This document shows positions 8,990 through 18,005 of a DNA stretch of 64,000 nt, one piece after another. Every line of letters starts with the position of its first letter. Position 1 is the stretch's first letter. The position numbers and the translations under genes were made by a program. Under the pieces are notes generated by a model. The model was not told the DNA's origin. It searched no databases and saw nothing but the letters and a program-made list of their open reading frames with translations. The stretch covers positions 1 through 64,000 of the forward strand of contig CAZPHV010000011.1 in the NCBI GenBank assembly GCA_964586455.1. The letters are read 5' to 3'. The DNA comes from Aquimonas sp964586455. Its GTDB lineage: Bacteria; Pseudomonadota; Gammaproteobacteria; Xanthomonadales; Xanthomonadaceae.

Positions 8990-9412
8990 CTACGCTTCGC
9001 TCGTGGTACCACAGGCGCTACAACTGCGGTGCTTGCGCAGGGGCCACAGCGGCAGGCCGATCAGCAGCCAGGTCAGAAAGGCCGATCGACGCCCGGTGGG
9101 CTGCGGCTCGCCGAGGGTTCCGCCGCAGCGGCTGCAGCGTTCGGGTTCGGGTTCGACCTCAGGCGCCTGTTCGGCCGCTTCCTCGAACTCAGCCGGGTCG
9201 AAATCATCCGGTTCGTCCAGCAGACGGAGGGCGTCGTCGGCGAACTGTGCAGGCACCTGCAGGCGAACGCCGCCCATGGCGTTGGAGTACAGCCACTGCA
9301 TGTTGATGGTGTGTTCGTCGGCGATGAAGGCAGGAATGCCTTCTGCGTCCAGCCGCATCTTGGCGAAATGCGCCTCGTGCGGAAACGAAAAGGTGGCGAC
9401 GGTGACGAGCAT
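8990..9412 (-). CDS. DUF2007 domain protein with C-terminal zinc ribbon
   Basis: A 140-residue protein. Residues 1-68 match the DUF2007 (putative signal-transducing) fold: Val-Ala-Thr-Phe near the start, an Ala-Lys-Met-Arg-Leu-Asp-Ala-Glu-Gly-Ile helix, and Gly-Gly-Val-Arg-Leu-Gln-Val-Pro. An acidic linker follows. The C terminus carries two Cys-x2-Cys knuckles (Cys-Ser-Arg-Cys-Gly and Cys-Ser-Ala-Cys-Gly) flanking a short hydrophobic segment. The knuckles could bind zinc. The function of the family is not established. Confidence 0.8.
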   Translation of the reverse strand: MLVTVATFSFPHEAHFAKMRLDAEGIPAFIADEHTINMQWLYSNAMGGVRLQVPAQFADDALRLLDEPDDFDPAEFEEAAEQAPEVEPEPERCSRCGGTLGEPQPTGRRSAFLTWLLIGLPLWPLRKHRSCSACGTTSEA

Positions 9413-9571
9413 CGTAGGTCCTGAGGAGGCGACCGGCTAAGCAGCCGTGTGAGCAGCCGTGTGTGCAGCCAGCCGGTCGCTTCGCGTCTGCCGGATTCTT
9501 GCGCTGATACGCCTGCAGTCGCTCCCGTGCTCGCCCGCGACTGGATCGCTGGCGCGCACAGGCACGGGCGC

Positions 9572-11785
9572 TTAGCGGCACTGCGCCGGCAGCAGGCGGG
9601 GCTCGATGCTGGCGAGTTCCACCTGCGCGGCCAGATCGGTCAACGCTTCGGCGTCGCTGTTGAGAGCCGCATGGCCACAGCTCCAGATCAACTGGCCGCG
9701 GGCGTCCAATTCTGGCAGCAGGTACAGATGCTCACCGGCCAGATCAATCGACTCTTCATCGTCGAAGTAGATCAGGATTGCACCGTCGGTGAACTCGATG
9801 CTGGCCGACCCATCGGCGGTCTGCAGCGGCAGCGGCAGACCGAGCGCATCGGCATCCTCCGGCAGGGCGCCCTCACTGCGGTAGTGCTCGGCAATCGCGG
9901 TTTGCAGTGGGCGCGCGGCGCTGACCGCAGCGCCAATCCGGGCGCGCTGCGTGTAGTCCTGGTAGGCCGGCACAGCGATTGCGGCGAGCACGCCGGCCGC
10001 CGCGATCGCTGCCATGCCACCGGCCGCGCCCAGGCCTTCCAGTGGTGTGTGCCCATAGTTCAGCTGCAGAGCCAGCTGATTGGAGTCGAGCACCAGTTCG
10101 ACCCCGATCGGGCTGTGCTCGGGCAGCGCCAGCTGCTGCGCAGTCGGCAGCTTGAACAGATCGATCGAGCCCCCGGTGAGGTCGCTGAAGCTCTGAAGAA
10201 CCTCAAGATTCACCGCGTACACGTTGCGCGATACGTGCCGCAATTGGCTGGACGCCGACAGCAGCGCCTGCGCGCGGTCGTTGCCCTGGGTGCGTGCCAG
10301 CCACTCACCGACATCGGTTTCGGCGCCGCGGTCGAGCCGCTCGATCAAGGGCTGCGGCAGTGTGGACACGTACAGCCAGCCGCGATCTTCGTAGTAGTAC
10401 AGATGGGTGCGAAGTCGGCCGTACAGACTCAACCAGTCAGAAGCAGAAGTCGCAGGCATTTGCGCATCGTCGCCGCCGAGGGTCTTCATCAGATCGGCAC
10501 TGGAGGGCAGGCGCAGGTGGTGCAGTTCGGTGCCTGCATGGCTGTGGACCGCATGCTCGGCGCCAAGACGCTCGACCAGAGCGTTTACCACTCGATCAAG
10601 TGCTGTGCGGTCAGCCAGCTTCACGGCTTGCCATGAGCCACTGGCGTCGCCGACCAGCGCAAAGGGCCCAGCCCAGGGCGCAAGCCACTCGGCAAGGCTG
10701 AGGCCGCTGTGCTTTTGCAGCTCGGCTTCAAATTCGGCGAACTCGCTGGCGCTGGCTGCCGAGCCCGACTGGGCCTGAGCCAGATCCATCATGGATCGCA
10801 CTTCGGCGGCACCCGGCGCCACACCTGTCATCACCCAATCGGGGTCGCCCGCGGCAGTGGCATCAAACCGGTGCGGGCCGGTCGGCAGCAGGCCTGCCCA
10901 GGGCGCAGCCTGTTCAAATTCCATGCGCAGGGCCAGGCGCCCGTGCCCGTCCGAGTGACCCCAGCCCAGGGCCAGCGCCTTGGCGCCCGCGAGAGTGGGT
11001 GAAAGCCAGGCGTGTTCGGGCGGCAGGCTGGACAGCAGCAGCGGGCGAGCTGCGGCCATGTCGAACCACAGCACGCTTCCCTGGCCGCCGTCGTCGATGC
11101 GGCGCTCAAGGCTGCGCATCGCGTGGGTGTCCTTGGCAGCGTCAACGTCACGCATCAACAGCTTCAGCTGATCTTCGGTAGCGAACATGCCGGCGAGCAC
11201 GAACAGGCGCTGCGCGTCGACGCGATAGTGCAGGTACAAGGGTGCACCGCCCGCATCGAGGCTGGCATTGCCCGCGTCATCGAAGCTCAGTGCGCCCAGG
11301 CTATCGCCCGTTACGGCGTTGATCAGCTGCGCCGCGGCGGCCGCATCGGCCACTTTCAGTCGAACGCTGAACAGTGCGCTGGCAGCTGGACTCGCAGCCT
11401 TGCCCGGCGCCACCACGGCCAGTTCGATCGGTGAGGCCAAAGCCTCGATCAACTGCAGCGGGCCGTCGCCCAGCTTCAGCATCAGTTCGTCGCTGACGAA
11501 GGCCTTGCGCAGCGCCACCACCGCATCGACAGCCGCCTGATTCGAATGCATGGCGTCCCCGGCGCGCCCACCGGGCGCAGCCAGCACACCCCACAGGCTG
11601 GGCACGCGCGCATAAGCGATCGTGTCGGCCGGCAGACGCTCGCGCAGCCAGGGCGGATGCGCGCTGGCTTCAGCAATTGCCGCCGCACTCGCCATCGCCA
11701 CCGAGGGGGTGGACACCGTGGCCGGGTCTTTGGTGCAGGCGGAAAGCGTGAGCACAAGCGCACAGGCCAACAATCGCATACGCAT
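9572..11785 (-). CDS. Lipoprotein with C-terminal pilin-like domain
   Basis: A 737-residue protein with a lipoprotein signal (MRMRLLACALVLTLSAC, Cys at about 17). The first 580 residues are a large periplasmic or surface region I do not recognise; it loosely resembles DUF3352-type repeats. From about residue 591 to the end it looks like a type IV pilin: a hydrophobic helix, then Ala-Ile-Ala-Val-Pro-Ala-Tyr-Gln-Asp-Tyr-Thr, a helix, and a C-terminal Trp-Ser-Cys ... Leu-Leu-Pro-Ala-Gln-Cys-Arg that matches the pilin D-loop. The prepilin cleavage site and Glu5 are absent, so it should not be processed as a pilin. A GAAGG box lies 8 bases before the start at 11785. The function is unknown; surface display is inference. 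Confidence 0.8.
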   Translation of the reverse strand: MRMRLLACALVLTLSACTKDPATVSTPSVAMASAAAIAEASAHPPWLRERLPADTIAYARVPSLWGVLAAPGGRAGDAMHSNQAAVDAVVALRKAFVSDELMLKLGDGPLQLIEALASPIELAVVAPGKAASPAASALFSVRLKVADAAAAAQLINAVTGDSLGALSFDDAGNASLDAGGAPLYLHYRVDAQRLFVLAGMFATEDQLKLLMRDVDAAKDTHAMRSLERRIDDGGQGSVLWFDMAAARPLLLSSLPPEHAWLSPTLAGAKALALGWGHSDGHGRLALRMEFEQAAPWAGLLPTGPHRFDATAAGDPDWVMTGVAPGAAEVRSMMDLAQAQSGSAASASEFAEFEAELQKHSGLSLAEWLAPWAGPFALVGDASGSWQAVKLADRTALDRVVNALVERLGAEHAVHSHAGTELHHLRLPSSADLMKTLGGDDAQMPATSASDWLSLYGRLRTHLYYYEDRGWLYVSTLPQPLIERLDRGAETDVGEWLARTQGNDRAQALLSASSQLRHVSRNVYAVNLEVLQSFSDLTGGSIDLFKLPTAQQLALPEHSPIGVELVLDSNQLALQLNYGHTPLEGLGAAGGMAAIAAAGVLAAIAVPAYQDYTQRARIGAAVSAARPLQTAIAEHYRSEGALPEDADALGLPLPLQTADGSASIEFTDGAILIYFDDEESIDLAGEHLYLLPELDARGQLIWSCGHAALNSDAEALTDLAAQVELASIEPRLLPAQCR

Positions 11786-12167
11786 AGGTGGAACCTTCAG
11801 ACGTGGGTTGGCCGGTAATTGTTTCACACGGAGAACACATTGGCTTCGGGAGCGGCGGTCGAAACAGTGCCGCTCCAACAGCAGGGCTGCTGCCTCGCTG
11901 CGTGCCTCCAAACTGCGTCGAGTACCCAAGCATCGCAGCCCCAAGCCCTTGCCGAGCGCGCGCAGCATGTCAGAGCGCTGCGCCGCAACCGCTTCCGCCG
12001 GCCCCGATCAGCCGGCTCCGTACCAGATCGTTGACCAGCACACTGGCTGCTAGCCACGAGAGCGAGGTGGGTCGCGGGGAGCGCTACCGCGCGATCAACC
12101 GCCACCGCAGGGCCGAGAACAGCGTGTCGATCGGGTGGGGCTTTGGGCCTGCCACGGCGTCTCTCGC

Positions 12168-12415
12168 GATCGCTGGTGCGCGGCACGCGCACCCTATGAT
12201 GTGCGCGCTGGTAGGCCTCAGGCTCGGGCGAACCGATCGACCGCATAGGGTGCGCCTGCGGCGCACCAACACAGGCGAAGAGCGCTGGCGCGATCGCTGG
12301 TGCGCGGCACGCGCACCCTACGAAGCGCGCGATGGAAGGCCTCAGGCCCAGCCGAACCGATCGACCGCATAGGGTGCGCCTGCGGCGCACCGACACAGGC
12401 GAAGAGCGCTGGCGG
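12168..12415. repeat. Two tandem copies of a 124-bp repeat
   Basis: The unit starting GATCGCTGGTGCGCGGCAC occurs at 12168 and again at 12292, about 90% identical over 124 bases by eye. Each unit contains the palindrome-prone stretch TAGGGTGCGCCTGCGGCGCA. It lies in the 700-base intergenic region upstream of the pilin-tailed lipoprotein gene. No gene is visible in the region. Confidence 0.8.
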
Positions 12416-12507
12416 AGCCATGCAGGGATGTGGGTACCACCCACACGAATCCGCGAAACCCGTTTCCAGGGGAGCTACCCGCTCCTTTGCATCGTGTGGA
12501 GGGTCGC

Positions 12508-13065
12508 TTAAGGCTCCACTGCCCCGCGCATGCGGCCTTCCTGCAGGGCCGAGGTGTCGCCCTGGATGCCGCCTTCGGTCACGAGGTGCACGGGGCCGGG
12601 GCAGGGCATGCGCACGGCACTCGCGTCGCGGCAAGCGTAGGTGCCCAGCACGATTTTGAGATCACTGCAGGCCGTGGCGTGGCCGGCCAGAGTCTTGTCC
12701 ACGCGGCGGCCGGGGCTGAGGCCCTCCTGCAGGGTGCCGAACTCGCCCACGGCCTGCAGCACCTCGCCGTCCTCGCCGTGCCAGGCGATCTGGATCAGCA
12801 GTCCAGGGATGTCGACAGCAGTCTGGTTGGCGATCGACCACTCGGGCACGCAGAACGTGTCGGCGCGGCCGCCCGAGGCGAAGCGCAGCACGATGCCTTC
12901 AAGGTTGGCGCTGTTTTCGTTTGCAGTGGTGGGCGCCGTAGCTTCGGCGAAGCTGCTGGCTGCGGCCGTGCCGGAAGCTGCATTCGAGCTCGCGTCGTTC
13001 TGCGAACCGCAGCCGGAAAGGAGAAGAAGGCCAAGCGAAAGGGTTGCGAAGCGCGAGAGGTTCAT
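12508..13065 (-). CDS. Small lipoprotein
   Basis: A 185-residue protein with signal peptide and lipobox Leu-Leu-Ser-Gly-Cys near residue 19, followed by a low-complexity Ser/Ala/Thr linker to about 55. The rest is a compact domain with five cysteines, at least some probably disulfide-bonded in the periplasm. No family recognised. It lies 200 bases downstream of the ABC exporter genes on the same strand, so it may be co-transcribed. The start at 13065 is the Met directly before the signal sequence. Confidence 0.75.
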   Translation of the reverse strand: MNLSRFATLSLGLLLLSGCGSQNDASSNAASGTAAASSFAEATAPTTANENSANLEGIVLRFASGGRADTFCVPEWSIANQTAVDIPGLLIQIAWHGEDGEVLQAVGEFGTLQEGLSPGRRVDKTLAGHATACSDLKIVLGTYACRDASAVRMPCPGPVHLVTEGGIQGDTSALQEGRMRGAVEP

Positions 13066-13261
13066 GGGGCGGGTCTCGATTGGGCGCGGTTGAGTGGCTT
13101 CATGACTGGGATGATGCCCGGCATCGCGTCGTGCGACGGGCTCCGTGGGCAAGCTCCAGAAGCAAAGGGTACGGTGCAGAGCCAGCGAACTGGACACGGC
13201 TGCGGAGCGCTCAGCGTTCGCGTGTCGATTGCGGCGGTTGCCTTGCTGCCTGAACGATCCG

Positions 13262-13999
13262 CTACGTGCGCGATAGCCGCCAAAGCATCAGCAGCAGCAC
13301 CACGACGCCGCCCAGCAGGCCGATGCCAAAGGCCAGCTGGGCGCGGGCTGGGTCGGCGGCGAGCTGATTGATCGGGATCTGCCAGGGCAGGACTACGCCG
13401 ATCTGTGCGGACGTCGCGACCACGGCGAAGAAGGTGCCGCCAATGCCCGTGGCCAGCGCCGGCACAAAGCTGGTGAAGCGCAGCGCGATCCACAGTTGCA
13501 CGGCGATCAGCAGCCAGGCCGACAGGAAGATGCGCCCGAGTAGCCACAGAAAGCCGGCGATATCGGCGGCCCCGGTGGCCGCCATGTCGGGCTTGATCCA
13601 AGCGGCGAGGTACACGGCGAGCAGGGTCATCGCAAACAGCGCCAGGCTCATCGCTGCCACCACGGCGAGCACGCACACCGCCTTTGCGGCGTACAAATGC
13701 CAACGCGGCAGTGGCAGGGCGCGCAGGTAGTCCCAGCTGCGCACGCCGTGTTCGCTTTGCGCGAACAGCGCGGTCAGCGCAGTCACGCTCATGGGCAGCA
13801 TGAAGAAGGCCCAGATCGCCGCAGCACCTTTGTAGCTGATGTCCGCGCTGGGTGCTGCCTGCATGCGCAGCAGGTTGAAAAAGACGAACGCTGCGATCAA
13901 GGCGGGTGCGACTAGGGCCAGTAGCAAAGTCAGAGAGCGCTGCAGCTTGATCGTTTCAACCGCGACTGCGGTGCGCAGGCGAGGGCGGGGCGAGCTCAT
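13262..13999 (-). CDS. ABC-2 type transporter permease
   Basis: A 245-residue inner-membrane protein with six hydrophobic segments and a hydrophilic loop (His-Gly-Val-Arg-Ser-Trp-Asp-Tyr-Leu-Arg-Ala-Leu-Pro) after the second, typical of ABC-2 permeases. Its start codon overlaps the stop of the ATPase gene by four bases (ATGA), so the two are translationally coupled and form one exporter. Substrate unknown. Confidence 0.88.
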   Translation of the reverse strand: MSSPRPRLRTAVAVETIKLQRSLTLLLALVAPALIAAFVFFNLLRMQAAPSADISYKGAAAIWAFFMLPMSVTALTALFAQSEHGVRSWDYLRALPLPRWHLYAAKAVCVLAVVAAMSLALFAMTLLAVYLAAWIKPDMAATGAADIAGFLWLLGRIFLSAWLLIAVQLWIALRFTSFVPALATGIGGTFFAVVATSAQIGVVLPWQIPINQLAADPARAQLAFGIGLLGGVVVLLLMLWRLSRT

Positions 14000-14949
14000 G
14001 GCGAGGCTTCTCCGGCAAGCCTTGTCTGGGGCAGCCCGGCTTGCTGTGCAGCTCGGTGGTACAGGATCTCCAGGCTCAATTGGCGTGTGGCCAGGCGATG
14101 CACAGGCACGTCGGCCAAGCACAGCGCGCGGTTCAAGGCCGCGCTGGCGCTGCGGTGGTCGGTGCCTGCCGGAAAGCGCGCGATCAGCGCGTCGCCATCG
14201 CGAATCAATGCGTAGCCCTGGCCGCGCGCGATCTCGGTGGCGCGCTCGGGTTGTTCGGTTTCGATACAGACCTCCGTGTCGAGGCGGGCCCTAAGATCCT
14301 GCAGCGCGCCTTCAAGCACCAGCCGCCCTTCGTTGAGGATGCCGACATGGCTGGCGACGTGTTCGACCTCAGCCAAGAGATGGCTGGAAACCAGCACGGT
14401 GGCGCCGGTGCGAGTGGGCAATTCGCGTAGCAGCGCGCGCATTTCGGCGATGCCTTCCGGGTCCAGCCCGTTGGTGGGTTCGTCGAGCAGCAGCACGGGC
14501 GGTGCACCCAGCAGCGCGCGGGCCAGGCCGAGCCGCTGGCGCATGCCCAGCGAGTAGTCGGAAACGCGCCGGCGCCCGTGTGCGCTGAGCCCGACGATCT
14601 CCAGCACGCGGTCGACTTCGGTGGCGGGCAGGCCGAGCAGTCTGCGGGCGAGCTCAAGGTTGGTATGCCCGCTGAGGTGGGCATAGAAGCCATGCGCCTC
14701 CAGCAGCGCACCGATGCGGCGGGCGGCGGCGATGCGATCGACGCTGACATCGATTCCATCAATCCAGATCTGTCCGGCATCGGGACGCAGCAGCCCAAGC
14801 AGCAGCTTGATCGTTGTCGTCTTGCCGGCGCCGTTGCGTCCGAGGAAGCCGTAGATGCTCCGCGCGGGCACGCACAGCGATATCGCATCCACCGCGGTGC
14901 GCTCACCGAAGCGCCGGCTGAGGTTCTGAGTTCGTATGGCAGCGTGCAT
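13996..14949 (-). CDS. ABC transporter ATP-binding protein
   Basis: A 317-residue ATPase. Walker A is Gly-Arg-Asn-Gly-Ala-Gly-Lys-Thr-Thr (near residue 40), the signature is Tyr-Ser-Leu-Gly-Met-Arg-Gln-Arg, Walker B is Val-Leu-Leu-Leu-Asp-Glu-Pro-Thr-Asn-Gly-Leu-Asp-Pro, and the switch His is in Ser-Ser-His-Leu-Leu. The C-terminal 100 residues are the usual accessory domain of the CcmA/drug-export subfamily. The start at 14949 (MHAAIRTQNLSRRFG) fits the family. It pairs with the permease overlapping downstream. Confidence 0.92.
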   Translation of the reverse strand: MHAAIRTQNLSRRFGERTAVDAISLCVPARSIYGFLGRNGAGKTTTIKLLLGLLRPDAGQIWIDGIDVSVDRIAAARRIGALLEAHGFYAHLSGHTNLELARRLLGLPATEVDRVLEIVGLSAHGRRRVSDYSLGMRQRLGLARALLGAPPVLLLDEPTNGLDPEGIAEMRALLRELPTRTGATVLVSSHLLAEVEHVASHVGILNEGRLVLEGALQDLRARLDTEVCIETEQPERATEIARGQGYALIRDGDALIARFPAGTDHRSASAALNRALCLADVPVHRLATRQLSLEILYHRAAQQAGLPQTRLAGEASP

Positions 14950-15139
14950 GTGTACGGGCTGGAGGAGGGGCGGCGCCATTGATGGCGGAACGCAGGTGAG
15001 CGCGCAAGTCACTCAAGTAGCGGTTGCCTGGATGAGCAGTCTGACGACCGCCGGGCACTCCGGGGCGGCCAAGCTCGTCCTGCTTTTTGCGTCCACGCCT
15101 GCGCGATTTCCCGCGGGCCGAGGCGCTCGGTTTCGGGGT

Positions 15140-15871
15140 ATCCCAGCGCCGGTCTTCTTCAGCGAGGCACGGCTCGGTGAGTCTGGTCTGCAGGGGCGTG
15201 ATCGAAAGGGCGGCGTCGACGCGCTGCTCGATCGAGCGCAGATCGGACAGGGCGAGGCTGGGATCCAGCTGATGGACAGCGGCGCGCAGCGTGGCAAAGC
15301 CAGCGGCCTCGTCGCCGCGATGGCGCAGCAGGATGTACAGATTGCGCCGAGGGACGGCCTCCAGCGAGAGGTGGACGGCCGGCGTCTGCGCATGCTCGAT
15401 GCCGAACTGGCGCATGTCTTCGACCACGCCGACGATGCTGTGGTGGCGGGTCACATCGCTCTCGTCGGTCTGGATCCGGACGCCCAAGGGGGCTGTCGCT
15501 GCTGAAGTGCTCGCGCGCAAACGCAGCGTTACCAGCACCGCGTGCGCCTCGCCATAGGCGTCGGCCGGGCTGGCATAGCGGCCTTTGCGCAGGCGTGTGC
15601 CCAAGGTGTCGAAGTAGTCGAACGCGACCCATAGCATCCAGCTGTGGGCGAGCCCATCCGGTCGCGCGGTGGGGCGGCCTTCAGCGCGCACGAAGCCATC
15701 GCTGAAACTCGTGCTCAGCGGAATGCGGGTGGCGAAGGAAACGGCTTCGATGCCGGGGTCGGCCCGCAGATGTTCGCGCAGACGCTGCTGGGCATCGCGC
15801 AGCTCGGAGTCGCCGGACAAGGCATCAGCGCGGCCGAGCCGGGGTGACCGGGGGTAGCCCGGCTTTTGCAT
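15140..15871 (-). pseudogene. Relic of a MacB-like/ADOP permease (periplasmic core)
   Basis: An open frame on this strand shows clear similarity only to the middle of MacB/ADOP-type permeases: Pro-Gly-Ile-Glu-Ala-Val-Ser-Phe, Tyr-Phe-Asp-Thr-Leu-Gly, Val-Gly-Val-Val-Glu-Asp-Met-Arg, and Leu-Arg-Ala-Ala-Val-His-Gln-Leu-Asp-Pro-Ser-Leu. The N-terminal membrane segment and the C-terminal FtsX-like membrane domain, several hundred residues in intact members, are both missing. The flanking sequence of the frame is not protein-like. It lies just upstream of the ABC exporter genes in the same direction. Confidence 0.7.
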
Positions 15872-16083
15872 GCTGGCAGCCTTCGAAGCGAAGCGCGTGT
15901 GCACACGAGTGCATGGTTGTAAGTTCGCTCGACGAATTGATCGGAACTGAGACAGGCACGGCCTGCAGCCCCAGCTACCGGAGCTTCAGCTTCCCGGTCG
16001 CAGGCTGGATGCAATTCGCAACGCTCACGCCCGGGGATGAGTGATGTGCCTTGCGTCGAGACGCTCCATGAGGAGACCACACC

Positions 16084-16614
16084 ATGTCGAACAATCCAGT
16101 AACCGGCGAAGTATCCAACAGCAAGGTCGCGGCGGTCTTTGCAAGCCGTGGCATCGCGCGCAGCGCGGCAGACGAGATGATTGCGGAACTGAGCCTGCAG
16201 CCCGCGCAGGTGAAACTGATCGGTCCGGGCACCGCGGATGTGGGCATCAAGCTGCAACCTGAGGGTGGAGGCATCCTGAGGACCATCGTGACCGCGCACC
16301 TGAAGCTTGGCATCGCGGGTGCTGTGCTCGGGTTGCTGGTTGTTGCCGTGATGTTCGGCCTTGATGTGCGCTTCGTATCGAGTTCGCCCCTGGCGGCGGG
16401 GCTTAGTGCGGTTGCGTTCGGGGCGGTCGCCGGCCTGCTGCTGGGTGGGCTGGTATCCCTGCGGCCCGATCAGGACGCCTACATGAATGCCACACGTGAA
16501 GCTGCGGCGGAGGGCCGCACGACGGTGGTTGTGCATGCGCTGTCAACTGAACAGCGAGCGCTCGCAGCGCGCTTTCTCAGCACGCAGGGGGCCGAAGTAA
16601 CGCAGAGTCTTTAG
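16084..16614 (+). CDS. Small two-TM membrane protein
   Basis: A 176-residue protein preceded by a good Shine-Dalgarno (GAGGAG, 8 bases before ATG). Residues 15-60 form a soluble domain (helix Ser-Arg-Ser-Ala-Ala-Asp-Glu-Met-Ile). Two glycine-rich membrane helices follow at about 77-97 and 105-128, then a C-terminal helical tail ending Thr-Gln-Gly-Ala-Glu-Val-Thr-Gln-Ser-Leu. The layout recalls glycine-zipper stress-type membrane proteins, but no family is certain. It is convergent with the next gene (16 bases apart). Confidence 0.75.
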   Translation: MSNNPVTGEVSNSKVAAVFASRGIARSAADEMIAELSLQPAQVKLIGPGTADVGIKLQPEGGGILRTIVTAHLKLGIAGAVLGLLVVAVMFGLDVRFVSSSPLAAGLSAVAFGAVAGLLLGGLVSLRPDQDAYMNATREAAAEGRTTVVVHALSTEQRALAARFLSTQGAEVTQSL

Positions 16615-16630
16615 GCAGGCGCTACCCGCT

Positions 16631-17599
16631 CTATCTGAGCGTGAGCTCGAAGCCATCCTTGAAGATTTCGGTGCTCCCGCCACACGTCGCAGGAAACGCT
16701 CCCTCGAACTCGCCCAGCGGAGAGTTTTCGACGAGTGTTGTGAATGCGCCGGTCGCAAGGTCGAAAGTGCCGAAGCGGTTGGTGCCGCCGCCGGTGTAGA
16801 TGAAGGCGTAGAGGGTGCCGTCCGAGTTGTCGAAATCCATGCCCTGCGCGAAGTTTGCAGGCAATCCATGGGTACCGATCAGCGTGGCCACGCCCGTGTC
16901 GGGGTTGATCGAATAGAGCGCGTCATCTGAGATGTTGTGGCCGTACAGATCGCCCTGGCAGTTGATCGCGATGTCGATGAAGATCGTGCCGGTGGGGTCG
17001 GTCGGGCCCGACAACGGTCCGATCAGGGTGAGCTCACCGGTGCTGAGATCAATCGTGTACAGCCTTGAGCTGATTGGCGAGCCGCCTGCCGCGGAGAAGT
17101 AGGCCATGCCTGACCTGGGATCGATGGCGAGACCTGATGCGCTGTCACCTGCAGCAAGGCCAGAAAGTGCAGCAACGCGTGTCGCAGCCGCGTTCTCTGT
17201 ATCGATGGTGAAAAGAGTGGATGGATCGCTGACGGCAGAGGCACCGCTGATGCCGTACAGCGTGCTCCCATCGGGGCTGAAGTCGAGCGCGAACAGCGAG
17301 GGTTGCGTCACACCCCGCGAGGTCTGCGCCGCGAAATCGGGAAGGGTGAATTTGTAGAGGGTGTTCGGCAGTCGTGAGCCATCGCCGCGAGTGTCGACCG
17401 TGAATGCGATAGCGCCCAGAGCTTCTATGCCGGAGGGTCGCCGGCTCGGCGCGGCAAACTCGGGAACGTCTGTGCACTGCTCGTCATAGCCTGGCGGAGC
17501 GGCTTCGGCGCTGTTCGATAAGCCAGTGCAGTCAAGAGGTTCGGCAAACGCGTGCGCCGTCACCAGCAACAGACTTAGACCGATCAGGAAGCGCGTCAT
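16631..17599 (-). CDS. Secreted beta-propeller-like protein with DGFE tail
   Basis: A 322-residue exported protein. The signal peptide MTRFLIGLSLLLVTAHAFA is followed by a Cys-containing stretch and then a domain with repeated blades such as Phe-Ser-Pro-Asp-Gly-Ser-Thr-Leu-Tyr-Gly, Ser-Arg-Leu-Tyr-Thr-Ile-Asp, and Thr-Gly-Val-Ala-Thr-Leu-Ile-Gly, typical of DUF4394/WD-like propellers. It ends Ile-Phe-Lys-Asp-Gly-Phe-Glu plus five residues; the same short tail is on other exported proteins in this window. The start at 17599 is chosen because it precedes the signal peptide; the upstream in-frame GTG extension is not protein-like. The function is unknown. Confidence 0.8.
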   Translation of the reverse strand: MTRFLIGLSLLLVTAHAFAEPLDCTGLSNSAEAAPPGYDEQCTDVPEFAAPSRRPSGIEALGAIAFTVDTRGDGSRLPNTLYKFTLPDFAAQTSRGVTQPSLFALDFSPDGSTLYGISGASAVSDPSTLFTIDTENAAATRVAALSGLAAGDSASGLAIDPRSGMAYFSAAGGSPISSRLYTIDLSTGELTLIGPLSGPTDPTGTIFIDIAINCQGDLYGHNISDDALYSINPDTGVATLIGTHGLPANFAQGMDFDNSDGTLYAFIYTGGGTNRFGTFDLATGAFTTLVENSPLGEFEGAFPATCGGSTEIFKDGFELTLR

Positions 17600-18005
17600 T
17601 TTGAATCTCCGACAGGGTGATGCTGCGATGGGCGACAGCCCTTGCCGCTGTCTTCCCTGCGCCGATAGAAACACAGCGCAACCTCGGCCGCAATGCGGGC
17701 GCGTAAGCGCTCCAGCACAAGCTGATTCCAGGCTGCTTCGAGGCTCTGGCTTCAATGAGGAAGGGGCAGTCACTCAGAGACGCCACGCTCCGCTCAATCC
17801 GCGGCGGCAAAGAATCGCTGGCGGGGCGTGACGCACGCCAACCGCGTTGGCCTGGCACCCGTTTATGCGGACGCGAGCTCCACAATGCGTATTCGGCGGG
17901 GGCCTGCAGCCGTGGTTGCTGCGACCTCGCTTCGGAATCCGTTTGTGGGCTCAGGGCTGGCGCAGAGCCGTGCGGGTGGGTGTCGTGCCGATTCGATCTG
18001 CCGGC
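17600..18005. other. Intergenic region, no gene seen
   Basis: About 400 bases between the 3' end of metF and the start of the DGFE-tailed propeller gene, both on the minus strand. It should hold the promoter of the propeller gene. No open frame with recognisable composition and no clear hairpin was seen. Confidence 0.4.

Noticed and set aside
12500..13371. Plus-strand frame across the small lipoprotein
   Set aside because: The minus-strand frame has a lipobox and signal peptide; the plus frame has no recognisable feature.
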